A DNA stretch of 64,000 nucleotides from Methyloligella sp. (GTDB taxonomy: Bacteria; Pseudomonadota; Alphaproteobacteria; Rhizobiales; HXMU1428-3), in contig BQJJ01000007.1 of NCBI GenBank assembly GCA_021604645.1, positions 1 through 64,000 on the forward strand. Reading direction: 5' to 3'. The notes beneath the pieces were generated by a model that was not told the DNA's origin, did not search any database, and was given only the letters and a program-made list of their open reading frames with translations. The position numbers and the translations under genes are program-made. Positions 17,271 through 26,836 of the stretch are shown piece by piece; position 1 is the stretch's first letter; each line of letters begins with the position of its first letter.

Positions 17271-18047
17271 ATGATTAAAGTGAGAAATATGAAAGCGCCG
17301 AAGGTACAAATATTTTTAGTCGGTGCAAAGACGTCTCTCTCTCCAGCCGGAATGGTTTTATTCCTAACATTTTTTGCTTATGGCGCCCTCGTTGCAAGCA
17401 GTAATCTGCCAATAGAATTAGGTCTAGGGCTCACCATTTTTGTCTTTGCCATTCCAGGGCAAGTGGTTCTCGTGGATGAAATAGCAAGAGGAAGCAGTTT
17501 AATCACAGCTGGGCTTCTAACAACCTTCACATCGATTAGGTTATTGCCTCTAACAGTTTCTCTGCTACCCGTCATTCGCGAGGAAAACACTCCCAAATGG
17601 TTAGAAATTTCGATCGCTCATTTTATTGCAGTGACAGTTTGGGTTCAATCCATGGTGAACTTACCACCCTTGCCAAAAGATCAAAGAGCACTTCATTGCT
17701 TGGGGTTTTGTATAGGGCTTTTACTCTTCACAAGTTGTGGCACAATAATCGGCTTTTATGCTGCCCATTTTCTACCTTCAAACATCGCTGCTGCGACGTT
17801 GATGATCACACCAATTTACTTTTTCCTCTCCCTCATAGAAACCGCAAAAAGAGAAACTGAAAGACTTGCGTTTCTTTTAGGAATAACACTGGCAATACCG
17901 TTGACCATTTGGTCACCCAATTGGGCTCTCATCGGCTCGGGTCTCATCGGAGGCTCGGTTGCATACTTCTGTGTAAAGAGAAGCCAGAGAGACCAAAGAG
18001 ATCCTAAAGGCCAAAAAGATCGTAAAGGAAAGTTAAATGATAAATGA
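17271..18047 (+). CDS. azlC: AzlC family branched-chain amino acid exporter, large subunit
   Basis: 258 residues with about seven or eight membrane helices. The family pattern near residues 22-50 (SPAGMVLFLTFFAYGALVAS) and the FAIPGQVVLVDEIARG stretch near residue 60 fit AzlC, the large subunit of an AzlCD pair that exports branched-chain amino acids. The C-terminus is an unusual charged tail of repeated RDQRDPKGQKDRKG-type residues. Its end overlaps azlD by 11 bases, so the pair is cotranslated. Start ATG 17271; ATG 17289 is an alternative. Confidence 0.88.
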   Translation: MIKVRNMKAPKVQIFLVGAKTSLSPAGMVLFLTFFAYGALVASSNLPIELGLGLTIFVFAIPGQVVLVDEIARGSSLITAGLLTTFTSIRLLPLTVSLLPVIREENTPKWLEISIAHFIAVTVWVQSMVNLPPLPKDQRALHCLGFCIGLLLFTSCGTIIGFYAAHFLPSNIAAATLMITPIYFFLSLIETAKRETERLAFLLGITLAIPLTIWSPNWALIGSGLIGGSVAYFCVKRSQRDQRDPKGQKDRKGKLNDK

Positions 18048-18390
18048 TCTTTCAATCTGGTTGATCATATTGGTTGGTTTTTTAGCAACCGAACCATGGC
18101 GATGGGCGGGTGTGTTCTTTTCTAAAAACTTAGATGAAAACAGTGAAGTTATTCTTTGGGTTCGCGCTGTATCCACGGCTCTTATAGCAGCACTAATCAT
18201 GAGATTGTTACTCTCCCCACCAGGGAGCCTCGAGGAGGCACCACTAGTGGTGCGCCTCTTGGCAGTTCTTTGTGCAACGCTCACATTCTTCATCTTTAAA
18301 AAACGTCTTCTATTAGCTATTGCAGTTGGCCTAGCATCGTTTTTAATTTTGCTATGGGGCCTACCCATTTTAGTGGGATCACCCATTTAA
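18037..18390 (+). CDS. azlD: AzlD family branched-chain amino acid exporter, small subunit
   Basis: 117 residues, nearly all hydrophobic, with about four helices. The N-terminal IWLIILVGFLATEPWRWAG, with ATEPWR, is characteristic of AzlD. It is the small partner of AzlC, whose gene it overlaps. Its stop lies 12 bases inside the end of the convergent HIT gene, so the two transcripts overlap at their 3' ends. Confidence 0.88.
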   Translation: MINDLSIWLIILVGFLATEPWRWAGVFFSKNLDENSEVILWVRAVSTALIAALIMRLLLSPPGSLEEAPLVVRLLAVLCATLTFFIFKKRLLLAIAVGLASFLILLWGLPILVGSPI

Positions 18391-18801
18391 AACGGCAAGG
18401 TATTTCTCTGCATGAGTTTTGAGTAGATCTCCATCAGCCATTTCCACACCATGCCCTTTTAGTGGGATGCCTTCATATCGTGGAATGACATGGAAGTGCG
18501 TGTGAAAAACTGTTTGGCCAGCTGGCTCGTGATTAAATTGGCGAACAACAATTCCATCAGCTTCAAAAGCTTTCATTGACGCTCTTGATATTATTTGCAC
18601 TGTCTTCATGCAGTGAGCCAAGCTCTCTGTACTGGCTTCAAGTAAGTTCACAGACGGTTCTTTGGGAAGTATGAGCGCATGCCCATCAGATTGCGGCATA
18701 GCATCCATTATAGAAATTGTATGTTCATCTTCAAAAATGACATGCGAGGGTATTTCTTTGCGAAGAATTTTAGCAAAAATATTATTGTCATCATAATTCA
18801 T
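18379..18801 (-). CDS. HIT family nucleotide hydrolase
   Basis: 140 residues. The histidine triad HTHFHVIPR is near residue 98, and the N-terminal IFAKILRKEIPSHVIFEDE with DAMPQSDGHALILPKEP is typical of Hint-type HIT proteins. These hydrolyse adenosine 5'-phosphoramidates and related mononucleotide bonds; the cellular role is uncertain. The same-strand neighbours upstream (GNAT, GDPD, RidA) suggest an operon with this as the last gene, 72 bases downstream of the GNAT gene. Start ATG 18801. Confidence 0.94.
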   Translation of the reverse strand: MNYDDNNIFAKILRKEIPSHVIFEDEHTISIMDAMPQSDGHALILPKEPSVNLLEASTESLAHCMKTVQIISRASMKAFEADGIVVRQFNHEPAGQTVFHTHFHVIPRYEGIPLKGHGVEMADGDLLKTHAEKYLAVLNG

Positions 18802-18873
18802 AAATTTAAGTCCTATGCTTAAGTTTAGCGGTCTATATTTTTGTAATTTACACGATCAGTCTTCAGTAGGTTT

Positions 18874-20037
18874 TCAGTTTTCACTAGATTTAAATGGCAG
18901 GTGTTGCTTCAAGGCGTCCGTTCTCATATCAACAAAACGTTCTTCATCAATAAGAAAATCCTTTACAGCAGCCCGTAAACCCTCATGCAAAATATAATGT
19001 GCTGAAAAAGTTTTTTGAGGGGAATAACCTCGTAGCAATTTATGCTCACCTTGCGCACCAGCTTCTACACGACTTAAGTGATTGGCAAGGGCATAATCAA
19101 TTGCCTGATAATAGCAAAGTTCAAAATGCAAAAAATCATGATGTTCCTTTGCGCCCCAATACCTGCCGTAAAGCGTATCTTCTCCAATGAAATTTAATGC
19201 GGCCGCTATATAGTCATCATCTCGTTTAGCAAAGATAAGAACAATATGCTTACTGAGTGTTTCATGAATCTGGTCAAAGAATGAACGTGTTAAATAAGGC
19301 GTGCCCCATTTACGATCAAAGGTATCAACATAAAACTGGTAAAATGCATCCCAATGCTTTGTCCTAAGGTCGTCACCGGTAACCCACTCCACAGCTAAGT
19401 CATTGATTAAAGCCTGTCGGCGTTCTTTCTTAATAGCCTTTCGTTTTCGAGATTGTAGAGAACCAAGAAAATCGTCAAAACTTTTATAGTCTTGATTTTC
19501 CCAATGAAACTGAGTGTCGGAGCGGATAAGAAAATTTTGGTCTTCAAGAACAGGTGACAGTTCAGTCTCAATGAAATTTATATGAAGCGAGGATAGACCC
19601 TGTAATTGACCTTGCTTAGCAGCATATCTCAGTAACTGTGTTTTAATGTGCAATGCGTGCTTACCTAAGGAAAATAAACGCCGGCCGGTAACCGGTGTAA
19701 ACGGAATAGCACATAATAATTTAGGATAATATTGCCCCCCAGCCATTTCAAAACCGCGGGCCCAGCCATGATCAAAGACATATTCTCCTCGGCTATGCCC
19801 TTTTAAATAAAGCGGCATTATTCCAACAAGCTCATTATTCTCATCTATCGCAATGAGATGGTAGGGGCCCCAGCCGGTTTCAGGGGCAACCGAACCGCTA
19901 TGCTCTAAAGCTGCAAAAAAATCATACGAGAGAAACGGATCATATGGCAAATTCGTTGGGTTGGCCAAGCCATCCCAATCTTCTTTGCTTATCTCATCTA
20001 TGGAGCGAACGTTTCTTATCTCAAGTGGACCAGTCAT
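18874..20037 (-). CDS. FemAB-like GNAT-fold acyltransferase (DUF482 / peptidogalycan biosynthesis family)
   Basis: 387 residues. It shows the family blocks YDPFLSYDFFAALEHSGS (residues 33-50), GWGPYHLIAIDE, LYLKGHSRGEYVFDHGWARG, the basic RKRKAIKKERRQ helix, FYQFYVDTFDRKWGTPYL, and ELCYYQAIDYALANHLSRVE with AGAQGEHKLLRGY near the end. The family has a tandem GNAT-like fold and is often named as peptidogalycan biosynthesis/recognition; the reaction is not established. It sits ten bases after GDPD on the same strand, an operon. Start ATG 20037. Confidence 0.9.
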   Translation of the reverse strand: MTGPLEIRNVRSIDEISKEDWDGLANPTNLPYDPFLSYDFFAALEHSGSVAPETGWGPYHLIAIDENNELVGIMPLYLKGHSRGEYVFDHGWARGFEMAGGQYYPKLLCAIPFTPVTGRRLFSLGKHALHIKTQLLRYAAKQGQLQGLSSLHINFIETELSPVLEDQNFLIRSDTQFHWENQDYKSFDDFLGSLQSRKRKAIKKERRQALINDLAVEWVTGDDLRTKHWDAFYQFYVDTFDRKWGTPYLTRSFFDQIHETLSKHIVLIFAKRDDDYIAAALNFIGEDTLYGRYWGAKEHHDFLHFELCYYQAIDYALANHLSRVEAGAQGEHKLLRGYSPQKTFSAHYILHEGLRAAVKDFLIDEERFVDMRTDALKQHLPFKSSEN

Positions 20038-20046
20038 TTATAAATT

Positions 20047-20814
20047 TTATCTTTCATGTCGGAGCAGGGCGCGCAAACGATCATCATCAGTTTCAAAAAT
20101 AGGAATGGCATTCATCTCATTTGCACTTTGTAGCATAGCGCTAGATTTTACAGTCCAACTCATCAGAGGAATTTTTAAATCTTGGATTAGTTTCGAGAGA
20201 TATGGATTTTGAATATCTCCAATTTCATGTGCAATAAAATCAATCTCAAGCTCTCGTGCTTTTTCAAACTGAAGTGTGCCACTTTGTCTTTGTTCTTCTG
20301 TAATACCGGGCCAGTCTTTAGAGGGGCACTGTGCAGTTACCAATCCAAGCGGGCTAGGAGAGCCTAATTTTTTCAAGCGCTCAATAATTGACGGATCAAA
20401 CGACATAAGACCGTGAGGACCATCATATGTTTTTAAGACATCGATTAAACCTTGCTCCATTTCAGGAAGCCCAGTCCAGTGGCTTTTAACTTCAATTAGA
20501 AGGGGGACCTTCCCTTGCACCAAATTCAAACAGTCTTCTAAAGAAATAATATGATCTGTTCCAACGGAATATTTAACACTTTCGATGTTAGCTGCCTTCA
20601 TAAAAGACAAGCGACCATCCTCTCCGGTGAGACGAAAAAGAGTTTCATCGTGAAAGACCATTGGCACACGATCACTACTCATTTGAACATCAATCTCAAT
20701 ACCAACACCAGCCTCAACAGCCATACGAATAGCTGTTGCACTATTTTCAACAACTGAAAAGAGAGGGTTATGAAGGCCGCGGTGAGCGTAACCTGAAATT
20801 TGATCTAAGGGCAT
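20047..20814 (-). CDS. glycerophosphodiester phosphodiesterase
   Basis: 255 residues. Catalytic blocks of the GDPD TIM barrel are visible: YAHRGLHN near residue 10, ENSATAIRMAVEAGVGIEID, DRVPMVFHDETLFRLTGEDG, and LLIEVKSHW near residue 107. It hydrolyses glycerophosphodiesters to glycerol-3-phosphate and an alcohol using a divalent metal. No signal peptide, so cytosolic. It lies between RidA (90 bases) and the GNAT gene (10 bases) in one leftward unit. Start ATG 20814. Confidence 0.95.
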   Translation of the reverse strand: MPLDQISGYAHRGLHNPLFSVVENSATAIRMAVEAGVGIEIDVQMSSDRVPMVFHDETLFRLTGEDGRLSFMKAANIESVKYSVGTDHIISLEDCLNLVQGKVPLLIEVKSHWTGLPEMEQGLIDVLKTYDGPHGLMSFDPSIIERLKKLGSPSPLGLVTAQCPSKDWPGITEEQRQSGTLQFEKARELEIDFIAHEIGDIQNPYLSKLIQDLKIPLMSWTVKSSAMLQSANEMNAIPIFETDDDRLRALLRHER

Positions 20815-20903
20815 AAAGTTTAACTCATAATTTATGGGGATAGATAATAGTTCAAAGACACTTCATGGTACAAAGATACTTACAATTTTAGAGACACAAG
20901 TAC

Positions 20904-21386
20904 TTAGGCCCTAATTTTAAACAAAGCTTCAACTTCAGTTAAGGAGTTTAAAGGCAAACTACTGCACCCAACAGCCGCTCGGCAATGTTGACCGTTTTCA
21001 CCAAATATTTCTTTCATTAAATCTGAGGCGCCATTCACCACTTGAGCGTGATCATAAAAATCCGGTGGGCATGAAACAAAACCACCCAAGCGAATACAAC
21101 GCTCTATGCGATCAAGTGAGCCTAAGGTTGCTTTTGCTTGCGTCAGAATATTGATGCAACAAAGTCGAGCAGAGGCCTGGCCAACAGAAATATCATTAGA
21201 AGATGAATGAGTATCTGTCGACATTTGCCCAGTAAATTTAATTTGACCACCATCAATAGGAATTTGCCCGGAGATATAGAGAAGCGAACCCTCAACAACA
21301 CAGGGAACATAGGCCCCAACTGCCACCGGAGCATCTTTTAATTGAATACCAAGCTCTGAAAGGCGAGTTTCAATAACATTTTGCAT
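20904..21386 (-). CDS. RidA/YjgF family protein (long subgroup)
   Basis: 160 residues, longer than the 130 of classical RidA. It has AVGAYVPCVVEGSLLYISGQIP, ILTQAKATLGSLDRIERCIRLGGFV, and ends GENGQHCRAAVGCSSLPLNS with VEALF. The usual catalytic arginine region R-x-A-V is present as CRAAVG, with x being A. Classical RidA hydrolyses reactive enamines and imines from PLP enzymes; this subgroup is less studied. I chose ATG 21386, preceded by AAGGAAC at good spacing, rather than a start at 21410. Confidence 0.9.
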   Translation of the reverse strand: MQNVIETRLSELGIQLKDAPVAVGAYVPCVVEGSLLYISGQIPIDGGQIKFTGQMSTDTHSSSNDISVGQASARLCCINILTQAKATLGSLDRIERCIRLGGFVSCPPDFYDHAQVVNGASDLMKEIFGENGQHCRAAVGCSSLPLNSLTEVEALFKIRA

Positions 21387-21608
21387 ATTTAAAGTTCCTT
21401 CACTGCACAAACAAAATCATATCAAAGAGTTTAAAGGGCAGTATATCAATTGAACAGATGAAAAATTGGGTTTGTGTAATTGTTCCAATAGGGAAATGAT
21501 AAAATTTAATAGACTTAAACTCTGTTTGTTACGTCATATGAAGACAAACGTATTCTTGACATAATCTTAGCCATTTAAGAAGCCATGATAAAATTGGCTA
21601 TATTGTTA

Positions 21609-21684
21609 CGACGGTTGCGGGTAGGCAACTAGAGGAGCACTATGCGACGGTTGCTGGTGGGCAACTGAAGGAGTACTAAAAAAG
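21609..21684 (+). repeat. dispersed intergenic repeat family A, two units
   Basis: Unit 1 (21609-21642) has GGTTGC, loop, GCAACT and AGAGGAGCACTA; unit 2 (21644-21684) has CGGTTGC, loop TGGTGG, GCAACTGAAGGAGTACT and AAAAAAG. They match the arrays at 6616 and 40058. The rest of 21387-21841 shows no gene; the downstream + strand gene starts 158 bases later. Confidence 0.75.
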
Positions 21685-21841
21685 TGGGTATTAACAAGAT
21701 TGTGTCATCTAAGGATGTATGTCAGAATTCACGCTATATTAGTTCGTAGAAGAGAAATGACAAAGCGATCATGGCTTGATAACAAAATCAATTCGCTTTA
21801 CTTTTGAAGAATATAAAAACAGGAAAAAGGTTTAAATCCAT

Positions 21842-22729
21842 ATGATATCTCATTCACTTTCCTTCAAACAAAAAATGAAAACAACTGTAGCGCTCGTTCT
21901 TGGAACCACTCTCATGGGAGTTTCATCAGCCAATGCAGTGAACCAAGTGATTGATACAAACGATACACACCTTGCTCCTCACCGCGCCGTATATGATCTC
22001 ACTTTAAAAGATACTCATTCGAGCGCAAACATCGCGGATGCCCATGGTCGTATGGTCTTCGAATTAAGCGGTTCTAAATGTGAAGGCTATCTAGTCAACA
22101 TGCGTTTTATCCTCTCAATCGCTGATACAAAAGGGACTGTTAACCTAACAGATGTCCGAACATCCAGTTGGGAAGATGGGAAAGCGGAACGTTTTCGTTT
22201 TAATACAAGCCAATACTACAATCAGAAGTTTTCCAAAGCGACAATAGGTGATGCAGCCAGAAAAAATAAAAACGAAGGCATTAAGGTCAAAATAGAAAGT
22301 CCAAAGCCAGGCACCGTTAAATTTGATCAAAAAGCATACTTTCCAACGGAGCACACAAAACTGATGCTTGAAGGCGCTTTGCAAGGGAAGAAGGTTGTCC
22401 AGGCACCGATCTATGATGGTTCGGAAAATGGCAACACTCTTTACGACACAACAGCAATCATTGGCAAAGAACTAGCGTCAGATGCAACAGTTACAACAAG
22501 TAAAATTAAAAACATTGACGTACTTAAAGACATGAAGTCATGGCCAGTTGCTATTTCCTTCTTTGATAAAAAGAAAAGCACCAAACAAGATTTAATCCCT
22601 GATTATGAAATCGCATTCAGACTTTATGAAAACGGTGTAAGTCGCAATTTGCTAATTGATTATGGTGACTTTTCACTTGATGGAAAAGTTTCAAACATTG
22701 AATTCCTACCAGAAAATAAATGCAACTAA
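21842..22729 (+). CDS. eipB: cell-envelope integrity protein EipB (DUF1849)
   Basis: 295 residues with a signal peptide ending near residue 32 (ANA-V). The mature protein opens LAPHRAVYDLTL, the EipB hallmark, then HGRMVFELSGSKCEGY. C80 and C294 (next to last residue) match the cysteine pair that forms the disulfide in Brucella EipB. The family folds as a 14-strand beta spiral in the periplasm and supports envelope integrity. Start ATG 21842 has AAAAAGG 11 bases upstream; ATG 21875 would leave a tighter signal peptide. Monocistronic, convergent with the ROK kinase gene. Confidence 0.93.
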   Translation: MISHSLSFKQKMKTTVALVLGTTLMGVSSANAVNQVIDTNDTHLAPHRAVYDLTLKDTHSSANIADAHGRMVFELSGSKCEGYLVNMRFILSIADTKGTVNLTDVRTSSWEDGKAERFRFNTSQYYNQKFSKATIGDAARKNKNEGIKVKIESPKPGTVKFDQKAYFPTEHTKLMLEGALQGKKVVQAPIYDGSENGNTLYDTTAIIGKELASDATVTTSKIKNIDVLKDMKSWPVAISFFDKKKSTKQDLIPDYEIAFRLYENGVSRNLLIDYGDFSLDGKVSNIEFLPENKCN

Positions 22730-22760
22730 ACTATTTACTTGCTTGTTATTAATGTAGAAA

Positions 22761-23672
22761 TTAATAAAACTCCCATAATCGCGCCGCACCTCGAACACCG
22801 CTTGTTGGTCCAAATTGAGGGCGGCGTATATCGATATGAGGATCAGATGAAAATATGGTCGGAGCCATCAATTTAGGTAACGCATCATAAAGGTGATCCA
22901 GTTCAGAAAGCCCACCTCCCAATATAATTGTTTCTGGGTCTGCAATATTCACGACCATAGATAAGGCGCGCGCAGTGCGAGAGGCGTGTTTTTCTAGTGA
23001 AGTTTGGGCGTCAGCGTCATCACTTGTCGCACCATTAATGAGCTCCTCTACAGAGTTATAAGACGCATTAAATTCCGAATTATGATGCCTAATAAGCGCT
23101 GGGCCTGAAATCCAGCTTTCAATACATCCCTTTTGACCACACCAACAAAGTGCAGCTGTTTTTTGCTCTTCTAGTTTAGGAAAGGGCAGGGAACAATGCC
23201 CCCACTCACCACCAATTGAGCGCGGGCCATTGAGGATTTTGTTATCAATAACCAAGCCGCCACCAACACCTGTGCCCATAATAACACCAAAAACCGAGTT
23301 TGCATCTTTGCCAGAACCATCGACACTTTCAGATAGAGCAAAGCAATTCGCATCATTTTCAAACCTGAGTTGGCGATCCAAAGCGTCTTCCAGGTCAACA
23401 TTGAAAGGTTGATCGTTAAGCCATGTGCTATTGGCATTTTGAATGAGGCCTGTTTTGGGACAGATCGAACCAGGAATGCAGATGCCAACCGGTGCTGAGC
23501 TGTTAAGTTCTGCTTCAATTGCTGAGACGATGTCGGATATGGTCAAAATCGTAGATTGATAATTATGACGAGGGGTTGCGCGGCGCTGTGTGAATAAGGT
23601 AGCTCCATCATGAGAAACAGCCGCCCCAAAAATTTTTGTTCCCCCAAGGTCAATTCCTATATGGAAGCTCAT
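22761..23672 (-). CDS. ROK family sugar kinase (fructokinase/N-acetylglucosamine kinase type)
   Basis: 303 residues. The N-terminal phosphate loop GIDLGGTKIFGA, GICIPGSI, a conserved FENDANCFAL with the catalytic Asp near residue 105, GVIMGTGVGGGLV, EWGHCSLPFP and the zinc-binding CWCGQKGCIESW (CxCGxxGCxE) near residue 177 make this a full ROK kinase. The exact sugar cannot be decided from sequence; fructose, mannose or GlcNAc are typical for this zinc-bearing branch. Its start codon directly abuts the stop of DUF3572, so the two are an operon. Confidence 0.93.
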   Translation of the reverse strand: MSFHIGIDLGGTKIFGAAVSHDGATLFTQRRATPRHNYQSTILTISDIVSAIEAELNSSAPVGICIPGSICPKTGLIQNANSTWLNDQPFNVDLEDALDRQLRFENDANCFALSESVDGSGKDANSVFGVIMGTGVGGGLVIDNKILNGPRSIGGEWGHCSLPFPKLEEQKTAALCWCGQKGCIESWISGPALIRHHNSEFNASYNSVEELINGATSDDADAQTSLEKHASRTARALSMVVNIADPETIILGGGLSELDHLYDALPKLMAPTIFSSDPHIDIRRPQFGPTSGVRGAARLWEFY

Positions 23673-23957
23673 TTATTGAGATCCAAGAAGTTGAATACGG
23701 GCAGCCTCCACACCTTCAGGGCTAATATTTTCACTAGAACAAAAAGCTAACAATAGACTTTCATCGGAGGTTAAAAAGTCAAGCACACCCCCTAAAAACT
23801 TAAGATTTTCTTTGAGGCGAATAATGTCAGAGCCTTCAATACCCGTAAGAGCCATAAATTTCGATATTTCTTCTGGTGATTGAGAAATGTAAGCCAGTGA
23901 TTTTATTGCAATAAATGCCGCAGATTTCATGCTGATTTGTTCGTTTGATGACGGCAT
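23673..23957 (-). CDS. DUF3572 family protein
   Basis: 94 residues, all-helical by composition. The pattern AAFIAIKSLAYISQSPEEIS, LALTG-type turn (here MALTGIEGSD), GVLDFLTSDESLLLAFC fits DUF3572, a small rhizobial family of unknown function. The gene is divergent from divK, its usual neighbour in related genomes, and its stop codon abuts the ROK kinase start. Start ATG 23957 is preceded by AGGAGCCGCTT on the reverse strand. Confidence 0.85.
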   Translation of the reverse strand: MPSSNEQISMKSAAFIAIKSLAYISQSPEEISKFMALTGIEGSDIIRLKENLKFLGGVLDFLTSDESLLLAFCSSENISPEGVEAARIQLLGSQ

Positions 23958-24147
23958 AAGCGGCTCCTGAATGAATGTTTCAAACTTTAATTAAATATGA
24001 AAAAGTTAAAAATATAAACGCTTATTTTACATGTTTAGGATTATATAACATATTGGTATGTAATCTTTGCCATTCAATTATGAAGCCTGCATAGGATTTT
24101 TAGCTGATGGCAATATTATATTTCACTTAAGTAAGGCGTTTTGAGTT

Positions 24148-24540
24148 ATGTCACAAAGTATTCTTATTGTTGAAGATAATGAACTAAACATGAAGTTGTT
24201 TCATGATTTGTTATCTGCTCACGGCTATACAGTATTCCAAACTCGAAATGGTGTAGACGCATTAGAATTGGCGCGTCTTCATAGACCTGACTTAATTCTA
24301 ATGGATATACAATTACCTGAAGTTTCTGGTCTTGAAGTGACCAAATGGCTGAAGGATGACGATGAGTTATGCAAAATCCCAGTTGTTGCTGTAACAGCTT
24401 TCGCTATGAAAGGTGATGAAGAGCGCATAAGGGAAGGGGGCTGTGAAGGCTATATCTCCAAGCCTATATCAGTTACGCATTTTTTGGAAACAATTGGTCA
24501 ACTGTTAACAGTGACCGAGGATGAGGATGTTTCACAATGA
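24148..24540 (+). CDS. divK: single-domain cell-cycle response regulator DivK
   Basis: 130 residues, one receiver domain and no output domain. Acidic pocket E9-D10, phosphoacceptor D53 in LILMDIQLP, conserved T in [15 protein letters not shown] and K in ISKPIS. The sequence [16 protein letters not shown] is close to Caulobacter and rhizobial DivK, which is phosphorylated by DivJ/PleC-type kinases and controls CtrA. Directly upstream of pleD with a 4-base ATGA overlap, so the two are translationally coupled as in Caulobacter. Confidence 0.95.
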   Translation: MSQSILIVEDNELNMKLFHDLLSAHGYTVFQTRNGVDALELARLHRPDLILMDIQLPEVSGLEVTKWLKDDDELCKIPVVAVTAFAMKGDEERIREGGCEGYISKPISVTHFLETIGQLLTVTEDEDVSQ

Positions 24541-25910
24541 CCGCAAGAGTATTAGTGGTTGATGATATTAAGGCCAACGTCAAATTACTGGAAGCTCGTT
24601 TAAGTGCTGAGTATTTTGAAATTTTAACAGCCTATTCAGGCCCGGAAGCTTTGGAAGTTTGTGAAGTCGAGCGAATTGATGTTATTTTGCTAGACGTCAT
24701 GATGCCAGGTATGGACGGGTTTGAGGTCTGTGAGCGATTAAAACGAAACCCCAAAACACAGCACATACCAGTTGTCATGGTAACAGCCTTAGACACGCCT
24801 TCAGATCGCTTGCATGGTTTGGAAGCCGGCGCTGACGACTTCTTAACAAAACCAGTTGATGATGTAGCGCTGGTGACAAGGGTTAAAAATCTGGCGCGTT
24901 TAAAAATGCTGACAGATGAAATGACCATGAGAGCCGAAACGGGCAATCAAATGGGTTTGTCTCAAGAAACAACACCTATTTTCAGTGAGAGAAAATGGGC
25001 AGGTAAGGTCTTAATTGTTGAAGATAATCAACGATCTGCAGACAGAATGACCAAAAACCTCATCAAAGAACATTCTATTGAAATTGAGCACAACCCACAA
25101 GAGGCACTCTTTAAACTAGCTGAGCAAGAGTATGATTTACTTGTGATCAGCCTGGATTTAAACGGTGTTGATGGACTGCGTTTGGCAAGCCAGGTGCGCT
25201 CATTAGAGAGAACAAGAAGTTTACCTATTCTCATTATAGTGAACCCTGAGGATAAGGCACGTTTAATGCGTGGTCTTGATATGGGTGTGAATGACTATAT
25301 GGTGCGCCCAATTTGCGCAAATGAGATGATGGCAAGAGTAAATACTCAAGTTCGCCGAAAGAAATATACAGACTATTTACGCAACTGTTTAGAGACAAAA
25401 GTTGAGCTAGCTGTAACGGATGCTCTAACCGGCTTGCATAATCGTCATTATTTAGAAAGTCACTTAAAGACACTTTTTGATGAAGCGAATAGCCAGAGAA
25501 AATCATTATCTGTGTTAATGACTGACATCGATTATTTCAAATCAGTCAACGACACTTATGGTCATGATGTTGGTGACCTCGTATTGAAAGAGTTTGCTCG
25601 TCGTATTCGAACAAACATTCGCGGAATGGACTTAGCCTGTCGTATTGGCGGCGAAGAATTTGTTATTGTTATGCCAGACACCAGCTTAACTGAATGCTAT
25701 AATGTGGCCGAAAGGTTGAGAAAATCGATTGAAATGGAGCAATTTCACATTCCTCAACTAGATAAGCCGCTTGATATAACGACAAGCATCGGCATTACAT
25801 CTCTTGATAAAGACATCAAAGATACAGATTTACTGATGAAACGAGCTGATCAGGCGCTCTATTGTGCGAAAAGAGATGGACGAAATCGGGTAGCAGCTGA
25901 CGCAGCTTAA
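24537..25910 (+). CDS. pleD: diguanylate cyclase response regulator PleD (REC-REC-GGDEF)
   Basis: 457 residues. First receiver (1-125) has the full site, with D53 in [13 protein letters not shown]. The second receiver (about 155-275) keeps the fold but has Ser where the phosphoacceptor Asp should be ([14 protein letters not shown]), as expected for PleD's adaptor domain. The GGDEF domain (about 290-455) has RIGGEEF, so active, and the product-inhibition RxxD site (RGMD) five residues upstream. It makes c-di-GMP when phosphorylated and dimerised, driving cell-pole development. Coupled to divK. Confidence 0.97.
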   Translation: MTARVLVVDDIKANVKLLEARLSAEYFEILTAYSGPEALEVCEVERIDVILLDVMMPGMDGFEVCERLKRNPKTQHIPVVMVTALDTPSDRLHGLEAGADDFLTKPVDDVALVTRVKNLARLKMLTDEMTMRAETGNQMGLSQETTPIFSERKWAGKVLIVEDNQRSADRMTKNLIKEHSIEIEHNPQEALFKLAEQEYDLLVISLDLNGVDGLRLASQVRSLERTRSLPILIIVNPEDKARLMRGLDMGVNDYMVRPICANEMMARVNTQVRRKKYTDYLRNCLETKVELAVTDALTGLHNRHYLESHLKTLFDEANSQRKSLSVLMTDIDYFKSVNDTYGHDVGDLVLKEFARRIRTNIRGMDLACRIGGEEFVIVMPDTSLTECYNVAERLRKSIEMEQFHIPQLDKPLDITTSIGITSLDKDIKDTDLLMKRADQALYCAKRDGRNRVAADAA

Positions 25911-26354
25911 GCCTGGCTACTCTCATTCTAATTTCATAAAATGAGATGATCAGCATAAGCTAGTCATGTATCGATTGTTACGGATATTGAATATTTACAC
26001 ACTAGTTGTGGAAAAAGAAAAAATACCAGAATCGCGAAATATAAGTGATTCTGCCTATAAATGGCGAAAATATTGACAATATTAACAGGCTAGTGTCACG
26101 AATTTACCATTTTTCTTTACAATGATGTTGAAATATAGCTAAGAAAATAGGGGATAATATTGATTTATTGTGCCATTGCGCTAATTTGTCTACAAGTGCA
26201 AAAATTATTTTTTTAACTAGCAAGCCAAATCTAAAGAATTTAGATGCAATTTTTTCGTTTATAGGTCGCTTGTTAGGTGAGTTATTCGGCGGCTTTGATG
26301 TTGGGGTATCTAAATCTTTTTTAAAATTTCCTAATATTAAAACTGTCTTCGAAA

Positions 26355-26557
26355 ATCCCAGCGGGATGTACAGGTACCGCCGCATCTCCTGGTTCCGTTG
26401 GGTGCGGTCGGCTGGAATCGGTATGAGTGGCCTCCTCGTTACGCCGATACTAGTCGACCTCGAAGTCAAATGACCATAGGCCCTCTTTGGTCCATTTGAC
26501 AAAGGCTGGCCTCGCAACTTCGGTTTCACCCCGCTACCGTTGTGTTGTGGGGCCAGC
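26355..26557. ncRNA. candidate structured RNA, unidentified
   Basis: In an otherwise AT-rich, gene-free stretch (25911-26836) this block is clearly GC-rich and packed with hairpins: ATCCC/GGGAT (26355-26367); CCGCCGCA/TGCGGTCGG (26377-26384 with 26403-26411, one bulge); ATCGG/CCGAT (26417-26448); GTCAAATGACCA/TGGTCCATTTGAC (26465-26500, one bulge, about 12 bp); and GCTGGCC/GGCCAGC (26505-26557). The strand is not decided; weak T-runs follow on both sides. It lacks the consensus of tmRNA, RNase P RNA, SRP RNA and 5S rRNA. Between pleD and rpmG. Frames crossing it have no protein character. 25911-26354 shows no gene. Confidence 0.6.
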
Positions 26558-26836
26558 TGCATTTTAAGCCCACTGTTCTCTTTATTAGCCTTAAATTTAT
26601 TGAGGAGATAGACCTCAAAAAGTTGGTTTTTACAAATAAAGCCAAAATGGCTGATATACACTCATAAAACAGACGGAATTAGCGCGCAAAGCACATAAAT
26701 GCCTTCCCGATTTTCAATCAAGAAAAATATAATAAGTCTTATGGAGGTAATCGAATATTTTATTAACCATAAAATATCACAGAATAAAAAATCCCTATTT
26801 CTCGCCTGTGTAGAAAAGAAATAAGGAATAAAGATA

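Noticed and set aside
26355..26557. Possibility that the hairpin block is tmRNA, RNase P RNA, SRP RNA, cobalamin riboswitch or 5S rRNA
   Set aside because: No tag reading frame ending in AA, no TTCRA T-arm, no GAGGAAAGTCC block, no SRP tetraloop helix, no B12 box order, and no 5S core are visible.
26104..26661. 185-codon frame on the - strand and 101-codon frame on the + strand between pleD and rpmG
   Set aside because: Neither shows a domain, hydrophobic pattern or codon use of its neighbours, and both cross the hairpin block; I treat the region as noncoding.
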